From the NCBI RefSeq assembly GCF_019511605.1, contig NZ_JAEUAV010000025.1, forward strand, positions 1 through 64,000: a stretch of 64,000 bases of DNA, read 5' to 3'. The notes beneath the pieces are model-generated. The model had not been told where the DNA came from, did not search any database, and worked only from the letters and a program-made list of their open reading frames with translations. A program made the position numbers and the translations under genes. Below are positions 56,120 through 64,000 of this stretch, piece after piece (position 1 is the stretch's first letter; each line of letters begins with the position of its first letter). This stretch comes from Paraburkholderia phenoliruptrix. Lineage in GTDB: Bacteria; Pseudomonadota; Gammaproteobacteria; Burkholderiales; Burkholderiaceae.

Positions 56120-57721
56120 TTACATCGCCTTCTTGAACGGCGCGCCGGAGTGCTCGCGCAACTCGTTGAAGACAATTTTCGGCCACGCCTTTTGCGCGAC
56201 CTCGATCTCCGACACATGCGACGCAAGATACGTCGGCGCGTCCGACGCGTCCAGCGCAATGCGCGCGGCGTATGAATCCGTGAAACGGCGCAGCTCCGCC
56301 GGGTCGTCGCAGGTCACCCAGCGCGACATGCGGTAACGCGCCGGCGCCATCCGCACGTCGACCTTGTATTCAGTCGAAAGACGGTGCGACACCACTTCGA
56401 ACTGCAGTTGGCCGACCGCGCCGAGAATCATCAAACCGCCCACTTCAGGACGGAACACCTGAATCGCGCCTTCTTCGCCAAGTTGCTTCAATGCTTCGCC
56501 GAGTTGCTTGGCGCGCATCGGGTCGACCACTTCGACCGTCTGGAAAATTTCCGGCGCGAAAAACGGCAGGCCGACGAATTGCAGCGCTTCGCCTTCGGTC
56601 AGCGTGTCGCCGAGACTCAGCGTGCCGTGATTCGGAATCCCGATAATGTCGCCCGGATACGCCTCGCTGACCGTCTCGCGCCGCTGCGAAAGAAACGTCA
56701 CCACGTTATTGGCGCGGAAGGTCTTGTTCGAGCGCGTGACCTTCACCGCCATGCCGCGCTCGAAACGGCCCGAGCAGACGCGAATGAACGCCACGCGGTC
56801 GCGGTGCGCCAGGTCCATGTTCGCCTGAACCTTGAAGACGACGCCGGTGAACTTGGGCTCGTCGGGCATCACCGGACGCTGCACGGTCATGCGCATGGAC
56901 GGCGGCGGCGCAAGATCCACGAGCGCGTCGAGAATTTCCTTCACGCCGAAGTTGTTGATCGCAGAGCCGAACAGCACCGGCGACTGCTGGCCGGCAAGAA
57001 ACTGCTCGCGGTCGAAGTCAGGCGTGGCGCCGGTAATCAGGTCGATTTCTTCCTTCGCCTTCACCCAGGCGTGGCCAAAGCGCCGTTCGCCTTCTTCGTC
57101 GCTCAACGCCTGCAACGTTTCGACTTCGCCGCCCGCCTTGTCCTGGCCTGCGCGGAACAGGCGCACCTGGTCGCGCTGAATGTCGTAGACGCCCTGGAAA
57201 TCCTTGCCCATGCCGATCGGCCAAGTGAACGGCACCGCCGCGACGCCCAGGTGTTGCTCGATCTCGTCGAGCAGTTCGAGCGGCTCGCGCACTTCGCGGT
57301 CGAGCTTGTTGATGAACGTGACGATGGGCGTCTTGCGGCTGCGGCAGACTTCGAGCAGCTTGAGCGTCTGCGCTTCGACACCGTTCGCGCCGTCGATCAC
57401 CATGACGGCGGCATCCACCGCCGTCAGCACGCGGTAGGTGTCTTCGGAGAAGTCTTCGTGGCCCGGCGTGTCGAGCAGATTGATGACCGCATCGCCGTAC
57501 TCGAACTGCATCACCGAACTCGCGACGGAAATGCCGCGCTGCTTTTCGATTTCCATCCAGTCGGACGTCGCGTAGCGATTGCTCTTGCGGCCCTTCACGG
57601 TGCCGGCAATCTGGATCGCGCCGGAGAACAGCAGCAGCTTTTCGGTCAGCGTGGTTTTACCCGCGTCCGGGTGGGAAATGACCGCGAACGTGCGGCGGCG
57701 TTTGAGTTCGGAGACTGACAT
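56120..57721 (-). CDS. prfC: Peptide chain release factor 3 (RF3)
   Basis: 533 residues, full length for RF3. GTPase motifs: G1 SHPDAGKTT (16-24), G2 region KQRGISVASSVMQFEY, G3 DTPGHEDFSEDTYR, G4 NKLDRE. Domains II-III with PRRETVSEAYPGD-like and GAVGQLQFEVVSHRLSTEY. It removes RF1/RF2 from the ribosome after termination. Monocistronic: terminator below, long non-coding stretch above. Confidence 0.97.
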   Translation of the reverse strand: MSVSELKRRRTFAVISHPDAGKTTLTEKLLLFSGAIQIAGTVKGRKSNRYATSDWMEIEKQRGISVASSVMQFEYGDAVINLLDTPGHEDFSEDTYRVLTAVDAAVMVIDGANGVEAQTLKLLEVCRSRKTPIVTFINKLDREVREPLELLDEIEQHLGVAAVPFTWPIGMGKDFQGVYDIQRDQVRLFRAGQDKAGGEVETLQALSDEEGERRFGHAWVKAKEEIDLITGATPDFDREQFLAGQQSPVLFGSAINNFGVKEILDALVDLAPPPSMRMTVQRPVMPDEPKFTGVVFKVQANMDLAHRDRVAFIRVCSGRFERGMAVKVTRSNKTFRANNVVTFLSQRRETVSEAYPGDIIGIPNHGTLSLGDTLTEGEALQFVGLPFFAPEIFQTVEVVDPMRAKQLGEALKQLGEEGAIQVFRPEVGGLMILGAVGQLQFEVVSHRLSTEYKVDVRMAPARYRMSRWVTCDDPAELRRFTDSYAARIALDASDAPTYLASHVSEIEVAQKAWPKIVFNELREHSGAPFKKAM

Positions 57722-58633
57722 CGGGTCTGGCGGTCACAGATAGGGGTTCGGCGGTCTCCGGAAGCGAATGGCCTCCGGGCTGCCGCGCGTGGCGCGGCGG
57801 CGTCGAGCTGCGCGACTCGGGTCGGGAACCCGCATCACAATGGCAACCGGGCCGCGTCGGAAAACAGGTCGGGAACGAGCGTTCGACAATACGGATAATC
57901 GCCAGCGCAGAACAGCGCAGGGAACGAATGATACACGCCGGGACGGCCGACGTGGGAAAGCCACCGGCGCGGGGGCGGTGTACCTCAGGCTCAGCCGTGG
58001 CGTGCAATGCGATGACGGATGGTGGCATTCAGCGCCTGGCACTGCGTCACGGTGAGTTTTGCTACCGCACACGAGGCGAACCCAACACTGGATTTCTGCA
58101 CAGGCACACAAAGACGCAGCGGGCGGTCAGCAAGCGCGACGCATGCAAAGGTGAGCGTTTTCGGGACCCGGCGCGTCAGGCTTGCACAGGACAGCGAAAG
58201 GTGAGCACGCGTGAAGCGCGTATCGCACCTGCACGACTTCATGGTTCGATGCGGGCGCATGTCTTGAAGCGATGACTTGCGCGTCTGCGAATCCTTTCGG
58301 ATTCTTCGTACAGCCTGGGAACGCCCGTCAGCAAAGGCTGGCGCGGGCGAGCGGCGTATTGGTGAGGCGCACGGACTACGATCGGCTCACCACACTTGAG
58401 GTGCGGGCAGCGCCGAAGCCAAGTTCACCGAAGCAAACTTGAACGTCGACGCAACGACGCTTCACTCTCAGCCAATAGGTGCCGACTGATTCGAAAGGTG
58501 AGCGTTTTCGGGAACTGCTCAGCGGTGCGAAAAGGACCGCTTGCAGCATCACCGCTTAGGAGTTTCGCTTGACGCGGCGCGCAAGTGGCCGTGCAAGTGC
58601 AAGCGCATGTGCACGAAGGCGCACCGCCCCACC
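57722..58633. other. 912-bp non-coding stretch between prfC and hns, with repeated motif
   Basis: No reading frame here looks like a real gene. The 20-base motif AAAGGTGAGCGTTTTCGGGA occurs twice, at 58147-58166 and 58494-58513, and a shortened form CGAAAGGTGAGC at about 58194-58205. The leftward strand of this stretch leads into prfC, so it could be a long leader, an sRNA locus or a repeat element. The prfC promoter was not located. Confidence 0.6.
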
Positions 58634-58924
58634 TCAGATTTCGATCAGAAAACGATCGCGATTCTTGCCGACAAGCCAGGCCGGCGAGCGGCCCCGGCCA
58701 CTCCATGTCTCGCCGGTTTTAGGATTGCGATACTTGGCGATCGCGGCGCCTTTGCGCGCCGCCGGGCGAACTTTTGCCAAACCGAGTTCCTCCGCGGTCA
58801 GATCGTATTCGGCAATCTTCTGCCGGATGTCGGCGATCGCCTGTGCGATCTCCTTTTCGCGGGCCGCCGCCACCTCTTTGTGAAGCTTTTCCAACTGAGC
58901 GGTCAACTGCTTGTATGAGGCCAT
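58634..58924 (-). CDS. H-NS family nucleoid protein
   Basis: 96 residues; GGAG 8 bp before the ATG. N-terminal coiled-coil dimerisation region (about 1-50: LEKLHKEVAAAREKEIAQAI), and C-terminal DNA-binding motif YRNPKTGETWSGRGRSPAWL (the TWSGRGR core binds the minor groove of AT-rich DNA). Typical size for Burkholderia H-NS-like silencers. Could silence AT-rich horizontally acquired genes. Confidence 0.95.
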   Translation of the reverse strand: MASYKQLTAQLEKLHKEVAAAREKEIAQAIADIRQKIAEYDLTAEELGLAKVRPAARKGAAIAKYRNPKTGETWSGRGRSPAWLVGKNRDRFLIEI

Positions 58925-59053
58925 GACAGATGCTCCGAATGATTGTGGCGAACCGAACTGCGGACGCTACCAGACAAATAAAACGCCGGATAGAGAGCCT
59001 GTCAAAGTGCGACGCGTAAAAGAGCGGCAGCGAGGCCGACGACGGGCGCGCAT

Positions 59054-60253
59054 TCAATCGTCGATTGCATCGTACACGCGGCGCTCGAAGTCGACCGCCA
59101 TGGGAAACGGCTCGATTGAGCGGCGCTGGATCAGCATGAGTCCGATCAGGTCTTCCACCGGATCCGCGAACCAGCTTGTGCCGAAGGCACCGGGCCAGCC
59201 GAACGAGCCCACCGAGCGATAGCCCTGCGGCAACTGCTGCGCCGGGTCGTCGACGACCGAGAGACCGAGGCCGAACCCCTGTCCCGCCCACATCACATGA
59301 CCGAATGCCGGCAGGCGTCGCTGGTCGCGCGTGAGGAAGTTCGAGCGCATCAAATCCACCGAGCGATGCGACAGCAGGCGCGTGTCGCCGACGCGTCCGC
59401 GTCGCAACAGCAGTTGCGCAAACTGCAGATAGTCCTTCGCGGTGGAAACGAGCCCGCCGCCGCCGCTCTGAAAACGCGCCGGATTCGCCCAACGGCTCGA
59501 CGACGCGTGATCTTCCACCACGCGCCGCCGCGTGACTGCGTCCACGCCATACGCCGTGGCTAGTCGCGCGAGCTGCGGCTCGGGCACCCAGAAAGCGGTG
59601 TCGCGCATGCCGAGTGGCTCGAAGATCCGCGTGCGGAAAAACTCGCCCAACGACATGCCGGTCACTCTCGTAATCAGCGCGCCGAGCACGTCGGTGGCAA
59701 TGCCGTAGTGCCAGCGCGAGCCGGGCTGAAACATCAACGGCAACCCGGCGATGCGCGCGAGCCAGCCGTCAACATCGCCGTGCGCGTCGAAGCCGTTGAA
59801 AGCGGCCGCGTACGCTTGCGCGAGCGGCCCCGTCGCCGTGAAGTGATAAGCGAAGCCGGCGCGATGCGTGAGCAGGTCGAGCACGGTGAGCGGTGTGCGC
59901 ACCGCCTGCGTGTCGTCGAGCGGGCCGCCGGGGTCGCGCAACACGCGCGGTGCGGCGAGCTCCGGCAGCCACTGCGCGATCGGCGCGTCGAGCGCGAGCC
60001 GGTCTTCCTCCACCAGCATCAGGATGGCGGCGCTCGTCACCGGCTTGGTCATCGACGCAATACGAAACAGCGTGTCACGCTCCATCGGCAAGCGCGCGGC
60101 CTCGTCGCGCAGGCCGAGTGCCTCGAAGTAGCCGGTGGCTCCACGCCGCCACACGAGCGCCACCACGCCGGACACATCGCCCCGCTGCACATAGTCCTGC
60201 AAAGTCCTCGTCAGGGCCATGAGCCGGGCCGATGAAAATCCCGCTGCTTGCAT
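59054..60253 (-). CDS. Serine hydrolase, beta-lactamase class C/esterase type
   Basis: 399 residues from the ATG at 60253. Active-site SxxK is SMTK (FRIASMTKPVTSAAILML); the Tyr motif is HYGIAT, in place of YxN; the later HxG-like box is GSFGWPGAFGTSWF. Such proteins are often esterases or D-aminopeptidases rather than true beta-lactamases. No signal peptide is visible, so a cytoplasmic role such as LovD/EstB-like esterase is more likely. Confidence 0.88.
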   Translation of the reverse strand: MQAAGFSSARLMALTRTLQDYVQRGDVSGVVALVWRRGATGYFEALGLRDEAARLPMERDTLFRIASMTKPVTSAAILMLVEEDRLALDAPIAQWLPELAAPRVLRDPGGPLDDTQAVRTPLTVLDLLTHRAGFAYHFTATGPLAQAYAAAFNGFDAHGDVDGWLARIAGLPLMFQPGSRWHYGIATDVLGALITRVTGMSLGEFFRTRIFEPLGMRDTAFWVPEPQLARLATAYGVDAVTRRRVVEDHASSSRWANPARFQSGGGGLVSTAKDYLQFAQLLLRRGRVGDTRLLSHRSVDLMRSNFLTRDQRRLPAFGHVMWAGQGFGLGLSVVDDPAQQLPQGYRSVGSFGWPGAFGTSWFADPVEDLIGLMLIQRRSIEPFPMAVDFERRVYDAIDD

Positions 60254-60317
60254 GTCGATGCGTGTCCCCGGCGTGGCGTAGTCGATGGAAGTGATGTCGC
60301 AGTGGCCCCCGCCCGCG

Positions 60318-60521
60318 TCAGTCTTTCTGCCTCTCTTCAAGAGCGGCCAGCGCCGCATTCAAACGCTTGATGCGATTGACCTGCGTCGGCATACGAACCG
60401 CGCCCGAAACGGAATCGATCCGATTACGCCAATACGACAGCGGTATACGATCTTCAGCGGAAATATGCGAAATGACGTGTTCGAGATGTTGGATGTCTTT
60501 TTCGAGTTGGTGGTGATTCAT
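60318..60521 (-). CDS. Small hypothetical protein, helical
   Basis: 67 residues; GGGGAAAAGA immediately before the ATG is a strong ribosome site. Sequence rich in His, Glu and Arg, predicted two helices (MNHHQLEKDIQHLEHVISHI and QVNRIKRLNAALAALEERQK). No domain recognised. Lies 65 bp upstream of the hydrolase gene on the same strand, so it could share its transcript. Confidence 0.7.
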   Translation of the reverse strand: MNHHQLEKDIQHLEHVISHISAEDRIPLSYWRNRIDSVSGAVRMPTQVNRIKRLNAALAALEERQKD

Positions 60522-61064
60522 TCTTTTCCCCGGAATACTCGTTGACTTAATTCAAAACGAACGTGTTGCACTGGTCGTGCCGCTCTTACCCGACGGCTTT
60601 TTGGATCGGCAAGTTCTGCCCGCTTCTACCGGCGACCTCTCTTTGTCCGGCAAAAGCTGCTGATCGCATGCGCTAGCGAACCTGTGAAAAAAGAATACTG
60701 CCGCGGGATTTCACGTTCCGTTGCCTGGCGCACCGACTTCACTCCAGTGCGAAAAAATACCGTGACTTTTTATCGCTGTCGATCCGTTTGGGATAAATCG
60801 CGCGAAAGCGCTCAGAATATGCGAGGCGCATAGTCGTGCTATTCGGCGTTGGGACTCATTAGACGCAGATATTCATGACGCCGCCGCACTTATCGGAAAT
60901 GCGGCTATCGGCGTCAATGGTGAGAAGCATAGGAGGCGAATTGATTCGCAATTAGCGTCAAAGCCGCGATTCAAACCAAAAGCGGGCGCTTTGCCGTCGA
61001 AGGAGACCGTGGCTATGGCGGCGCGCGCGGGACACAGCGCGCCGGCTCACCTGCGCCGGCTGAC
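60522..61064. other. 543-bp region without a recognised gene
   Basis: Less GC-rich than its surroundings, notably 60670-60810. No reading frame with good codon use and no clear terminator. The leftward promoter of the 67-residue gene should be at its left end. I see no RNA gene. Confidence 0.5.
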
Positions 61065-61328
61065 TTATTTGGCCCGGCAGGCGTAGATCAGGCTGAGCGT
61101 GCCGTTGCTGGTGGAGCGGCGCACCGTATCGAATGCGCCGCCGCAGCTTGCGGCGGCCTGCTGCGTGCAGGAATCCGAACCTGCGGGACATTCGACGAGC
61201 GTAGTCGGACGGCCGTCTGACAGAAAGAGCGGCGGGCTGCTGCCGCAGCCGGCCAGCGTAACGCTGGCTGCGACCGTCAGCACCGCGTAATGGGCACGGC
61301 GCGCAAGGAAAGAGAAGCTGCGGTTCAT
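61065..61328 (-). CDS. Small lipoprotein
   Basis: 87 residues. Lipoprotein signal with lipobox LAGC (AASVTLAGCGSSPP). The mature part is short and contains three more Cys (VECPAGSDSC, AASCGGAF, IYACRAK), possibly two disulfides. No known family. On the same strand and 88 bp upstream of... the sigma-54 regulator ends to its right; no operon link is evident. Confidence 0.75.
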   Translation of the reverse strand: MNRSFSFLARRAHYAVLTVAASVTLAGCGSSPPLFLSDGRPTTLVECPAGSDSCTQQAAASCGGAFDTVRRSTSNGTLSLIYACRAK

Positions 61329-61416
61329 GTGAGACCCCGATCACGTCTTGTTTTTCGATCACGCGATTGTGCCACGCGACTCTTACACTGCGTGCCCCAC
61401 GGCGCAGCGGGCTCGC

Positions 61417-62916
61417 TCAAACCTCGATGCCGTGCGCCGCGATCTTCTTGTAGAGCGTTGCCCGCCCCATGCCGATTTGCGCGGCGGTCTCGATCACGCG
61501 GCCGCCGTTCGCGCGCAGCGCATCGCTCAGAAAGCGTTTTTCGAATGCCGCCATTGCGTCGCTCCATGACAGCGGCTGGGACGCTATATCCGTAGCGGTG
61601 GCAGCGGTCGCAGTGGCAGCGCTCGCCGCCGGCGACTCGCCGCCCGATGCGGGAATCGGCGCGCCGGGCCCGCCGCTCGTCTGCCCGGAACCGATGAACG
61701 GCGCGAGCGCGCGCGCGTCAATACGCTCGCTGTCCGACAGCATGACGGCGCGCTCCAGCGTGTTGCGCAATTCCCGCACGTTGCCGGGCCACGCATACGA
61801 ACAGAGCAGGCGCAATGCGTCATCCTGCAATTCGTAGTGGCTGCCACTGCGTGTCTGGGTCGACAGGTCCTCGAGCATGGCATACGCAAGCGCCTCGATG
61901 TCGGAAGCGCGCTCGCGCAACGGCGGCGCATGAAGGGTCAGCACGTTCAGGCGGTAGAACAGGTCCGCGCGAAAGCGTCCGGCCGCGACGAGCGCGGGCA
62001 GATCCGCCGAGGTCGCGGCGATGATCCGCACATCCGCGCGCACGATCCGGTTCGAGCCGAGCGGCTCGAATTCCTTGTCCTGCAACACGCGCAACAGCTT
62101 GCCCTGCAAAGGCAACGGCATATCGCCGATCTCGTCGAGAAAGAGCGTGCCGCCGTTGGCCAGTTCGAACTTGCCGACGCGCCCCTTGCGGTCCGCGCCC
62201 GTGTACGCGCCGGGCGCGGCGCCGAAGAACTCGACTTCCAGCAGCGTGTCCGGAATTGCCGCTACGTTCACTGTGACGAGCGGCTGGTTCGCGCGTGCGG
62301 AGCCGCCGTGAATCGCGTGCGCGAGCAGTTCTTTGCCCGTGCCCGTTTCACCGAGCAGAAGCACCGGCGATTCCAGCTGCGCCGCGCGGCGCGCCTGGCG
62401 CTTTACTTCCAGGCTGGCCGTGCTCGTGCCGACAAAGCTGCCGAACGTGTATTTGGCCCGCCGGGCTTGCGCGAGCGACTGACGCGTCGCGATCAATTCT
62501 TCCTGCACGCGCGAGTAGTGCGAAAAGAGCGGCGTGAGCGCCTTCAACTCGTCGAAGAGCGCAAAACCGACTGCGCCGACCGTCGCGCCCGCATCGTCCT
62601 TTAACGGCAGGCGCGTGACGACGAGCGGCTCGCGGTCCGTCTCCAGAATGTCGAGCAGGATCGGCTTGCCGGTCTTCACGACCTCGCGCATCAGGCTGTT
62701 GGGAATCACCGCTTCGCAGTCGCGGCCTATGGCCTGCTGCGGGTCGGCAAAGCCGAAGCGCGCCGCGTAGCGCTTGTTGATCCAGACGACGCGCGCTGCG
62801 GCGTCGACGATAAAGGTGCCTTCGCTGAAGTTTTCGAAAGTGCGAAAAAGCGAGTCCATTGCGCGACGGAGCACGTCGCTATAGGCGGCGGGAAGTCCCG
62901 CCCAGTCGTTCATCAT
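61417..62916 (-). CDS. Sigma-54-dependent transcriptional activator with PAS domain
   Basis: 499 residues. PAS sensor domain (about 20-125: ENFSEGTFIVDAAARVVWIN), AAA+ domain with Walker A GETGTGKE (189-196), the sigma-54 contact loop as GAYTGA (236-241, variant of GAFTGA), Walker B GGTLFLDEIGDM and a C-terminal Fis-type helix-turn-helix (about 455-498: GGRVIETAAQIGMGRATLYK). An Ala/Pro/Gly/Thr-rich linker separates the last two. It is divergent from a GntP permease that has a sigma-54 promoter, so it probably activates it in response to a small molecule. Confidence 0.94.
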   Translation of the reverse strand: MMNDWAGLPAAYSDVLRRAMDSLFRTFENFSEGTFIVDAAARVVWINKRYAARFGFADPQQAIGRDCEAVIPNSLMREVVKTGKPILLDILETDREPLVVTRLPLKDDAGATVGAVGFALFDELKALTPLFSHYSRVQEELIATRQSLAQARRAKYTFGSFVGTSTASLEVKRQARRAAQLESPVLLLGETGTGKELLAHAIHGGSARANQPLVTVNVAAIPDTLLEVEFFGAAPGAYTGADRKGRVGKFELANGGTLFLDEIGDMPLPLQGKLLRVLQDKEFEPLGSNRIVRADVRIIAATSADLPALVAAGRFRADLFYRLNVLTLHAPPLRERASDIEALAYAMLEDLSTQTRSGSHYELQDDALRLLCSYAWPGNVRELRNTLERAVMLSDSERIDARALAPFIGSGQTSGGPGAPIPASGGESPAASAATATAATATDIASQPLSWSDAMAAFEKRFLSDALRANGGRVIETAAQIGMGRATLYKKIAAHGIEV

Positions 62917-63006
62917 CTTGTCGCTGTCTCCGTCTATCGTTCTGGTCGCCGCCTGTCTCTGTTCGTAGACAAGCTTATCTCAATGCGGAGATCGCCGACA
63001 ACCTCG

Positions 63007-63033
63007 TGCGACAAGGGTTTTACCCTGACAGCA
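63007..63033. promoter_or_regulatory. Inverted repeat, probable upstream activator site
   Basis: TGCGACAAGGGT-TTT-ACCCTGACAGCA: inner AGGGT/ACCCT perfect, outer arms 8 of 12 matching. It lies 124 bp upstream of the sigma-54 promoter, the usual distance for an enhancer-binding protein's site. Confidence 0.55.
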
Positions 63034-63156
63034 ACAAACATCGCACGGTTGACGTCCCCGATTGGAGACGTTTCGGTACAATCAGCGGCACCCTGTCCTC
63101 CGGTTATTGTCGGCTTCGGCCCGGCGCGCCCCGCGCGCTGGCCGTTGCGGCTCGCA

Positions 63157-63172
63157 TGGCATGGAACCTGCG
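63157..63172 (+). promoter_or_regulatory. Sigma-54 (-24/-12) promoter of the permease gene
   Basis: TGGCATG-GAAC-CTGCG matches the consensus TGGCACG-N4-TTGCW in 6 of 7 and 3 of 4 key positions with the required GG/GC spacing. It starts 87 bp before the ATG at 63244. Confidence 0.75.
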
Positions 63173-63243
63173 TTCGCGGGCGCCATGCCGTCGCTGGCTG
63201 GAGACGGCGCACACGTAGAACAAACCAAGCTTCTGGAGACTCA

Positions 63244-64000
63244 ATGTCCTTTGTCATCGTCCTTGCCGCGCTGGCGTTCCTGATGTTCGCCGCCTATCGC
63301 GGCTACAGCGTTATTCTCTTCGCACCTATCGCCGCGCTGGCCGCCGTCCTGCTGGTCGACCCGGCCGCCGTCGCGCCTGTATTCACCGGCATCTTCATGG
63401 AGAAGATGGTCGGCTTCGTCAAACTGTATTTCCCGGTGTTTCTGCTGGGAGCCGTGTTCGGTAAGGTCATCGAACTGTCCGGCTTTTCCGAGTCCATCGT
63501 GGCTGCCGCAATTCGCTACATTGGCCGTTCGCGTGCCAATGCGGTGATCGTCGCGGTGTGCGCGCTGCTCACCTACGGCGGCGTCTCGCTGTTCGTGGTG
63601 GTGTTCGCGGTGTATCCGTTCGCGGCCGAGTTGTATCGGCAGAGCAATATTCCCAAGCGGCTGATGCCGGGCGCCATCGCACTCGGCGCATTCTCGTTCA
63701 CAATGGATTCTCTGCCGGGCACGCCGCAAATCCAGAACATCATCCCGACCACGTTCTTCAAGACGACGTCGTGGGCGGCGCCCGCGCTCGGAGTGATCGG
63801 TTCGCTGTTTATCATCGTGGTCGGTCTGAGCTATCTCGAATGGCGCCGTCGCGCCGCAATGGCGGCGGGCGAGGGTTACGGCACGGATCTCGTCAACGAG
63901 CCGGAGCGCGTGGAGTCCAGGCAACTGCCGCATCCGCTGCTGGCGATTGCGCCGCTCGTGCTGGTGGGCGTCGCAAACTTCGCGCTGACCCGCTGGATCC
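63244..64000 (+). CDS. GntP-family permease, C-terminus beyond the window
   Basis: First 252 residues; GGAG precedes the ATG. Multiple helices with FPVFLLGAVFGKVIELSGF, YGGVSLFVVVFAVYPFAAEL and SFTMDSLPGTPQIQNIIPTT, characteristic of GntP-type proton/carboxylate symporters (gluconate, hydroxybutyrate and similar). Driven by the sigma-54 promoter and the adjacent PAS activator. The substrate is not determined. Confidence 0.92.
   Translation, partial: MSFVIVLAALAFLMFAAYRGYSVILFAPIAALAAVLLVDPAAVAPVFTGIFMEKMVGFVKLYFPVFLLGAVFGKVIELSGFSESIVAAAIRYIGRSRANAVIVAVCALLTYGGVSLFVVVFAVYPFAAELYRQSNIPKRLMPGAIALGAFSFTMDSLPGTPQIQNIIPTTFFKTTSWAAPALGVIGSLFIIVVGLSYLEWRRRAAMAAGEGYGTDLVNEPERVESRQLPHPLLAIAPLVLVGVANFALTRWI

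Larger units (their letters stand above)
62917..63243. other. Divergent control region, sigma-54 activator / GntP permease
   Basis: 327 bp holding the inverted repeat and sigma-54 promoter listed separately, plus the ribosome site GGAG six bases before the permease ATG. The promoter of the leftward activator gene was not identified. Confidence 0.7.

Noticed and set aside
57991..58260. Minus-strand frames of 80-95 codons upstream of prfC (also 58425-58706)
   Set aside because: Arg/Thr/Cys-rich, overlapping hns in one case, sharing only the peptide created by the DNA repeat. More likely non-coding.
63130..63155. Second sigma-54-like site TGGCCGTTGCGG
   Set aside because: GG to GC spacing is 12 rather than 10, so it does not fit; the site at 63157 does.

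Overview
The window is high-GC, densely coded bacterial chromosome. Gene families, gene order and codon use fit a Burkholderiales bacterium, most likely Burkholderia or Paraburkholderia. This is inferred from content only: a Burkholderia-type H-NS, an ESPR-type trimeric adhesin, and a non-phosphorylative L-fucose gene set. No rRNA, tRNA, insertion sequence, prophage or CRISPR array was recognised.

Left part, 1-18872, is a surface-attachment region. A trimeric autotransporter adhesin runs leftward off the window edge. It is divergent from a long Tad/Flp pilus operon running rightward: flp pilin, TadG-like, TadE-like, a secreted protein, a small second prepilin, RcpC/CpaB, the RcpA/CpaC secretin, TadA ATPase, TadB, TadC, a DUF192 protein, another TadE-like protein and a lytic transglycosylase. 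Many junctions overlap by 1-4 bases. The TadA ATPase carries an N-terminal degenerate FHA domain, and no TadZ/CpaE or TadV peptidase gene is present. A convergent set (OmpA-like lipoprotein, NarL/FixJ response regulator, orphan Hpt protein) closes the region and may control or anchor the pilus.

Middle part, 19024-45296: a polyamine-type ABC transporter (two permeases, binding protein, ATPase) is divergent from a MocR-family regulator. Next come a giant AsmA-like DUF748 protein, a DUF1254 lipoprotein, a copper P-type ATPase behind a CueR-type promoter, two chemoreceptors, a flavin reductase-like protein, a 3-hydroxyacyl-CoA dehydrogenase and several small envelope or unknown proteins. One of these is a 52-residue gene that is easily missed, with its own promoter, paired operator-like repeats and terminator. 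Also here are a repeat-rich membrane protein, an MgtC-like protein, a sugar epimerase and a CspA-type cold shock protein.

Right part, 45577-64000: a PaaI thioesterase; a six-gene leftward operon that reconstructs L-fucose (or similar 6-deoxysugar) oxidation to pyruvate and lactate, divergent from an IclR regulator; a Pat-like GNAT/acyl-CoA-synthetase fusion whose synthetase half looks catalytically dead; prfC (RF3) behind a 0.9-kb non-coding stretch with a repeated 20-bp motif; H-NS; a serine beta-lactamase-like hydrolase; small proteins; and a sigma-54 activator divergent from a GntP permease that has a good -24/-12 promoter and runs off the right edge.

Most of the window is ordinary chromosome. 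The less usual items are the Tad locus composition, the FHA-TadA fusion, the small gene at 38308-38466 with its repeated operators, the repeat element upstream of prfC, and the degenerate Pat protein.
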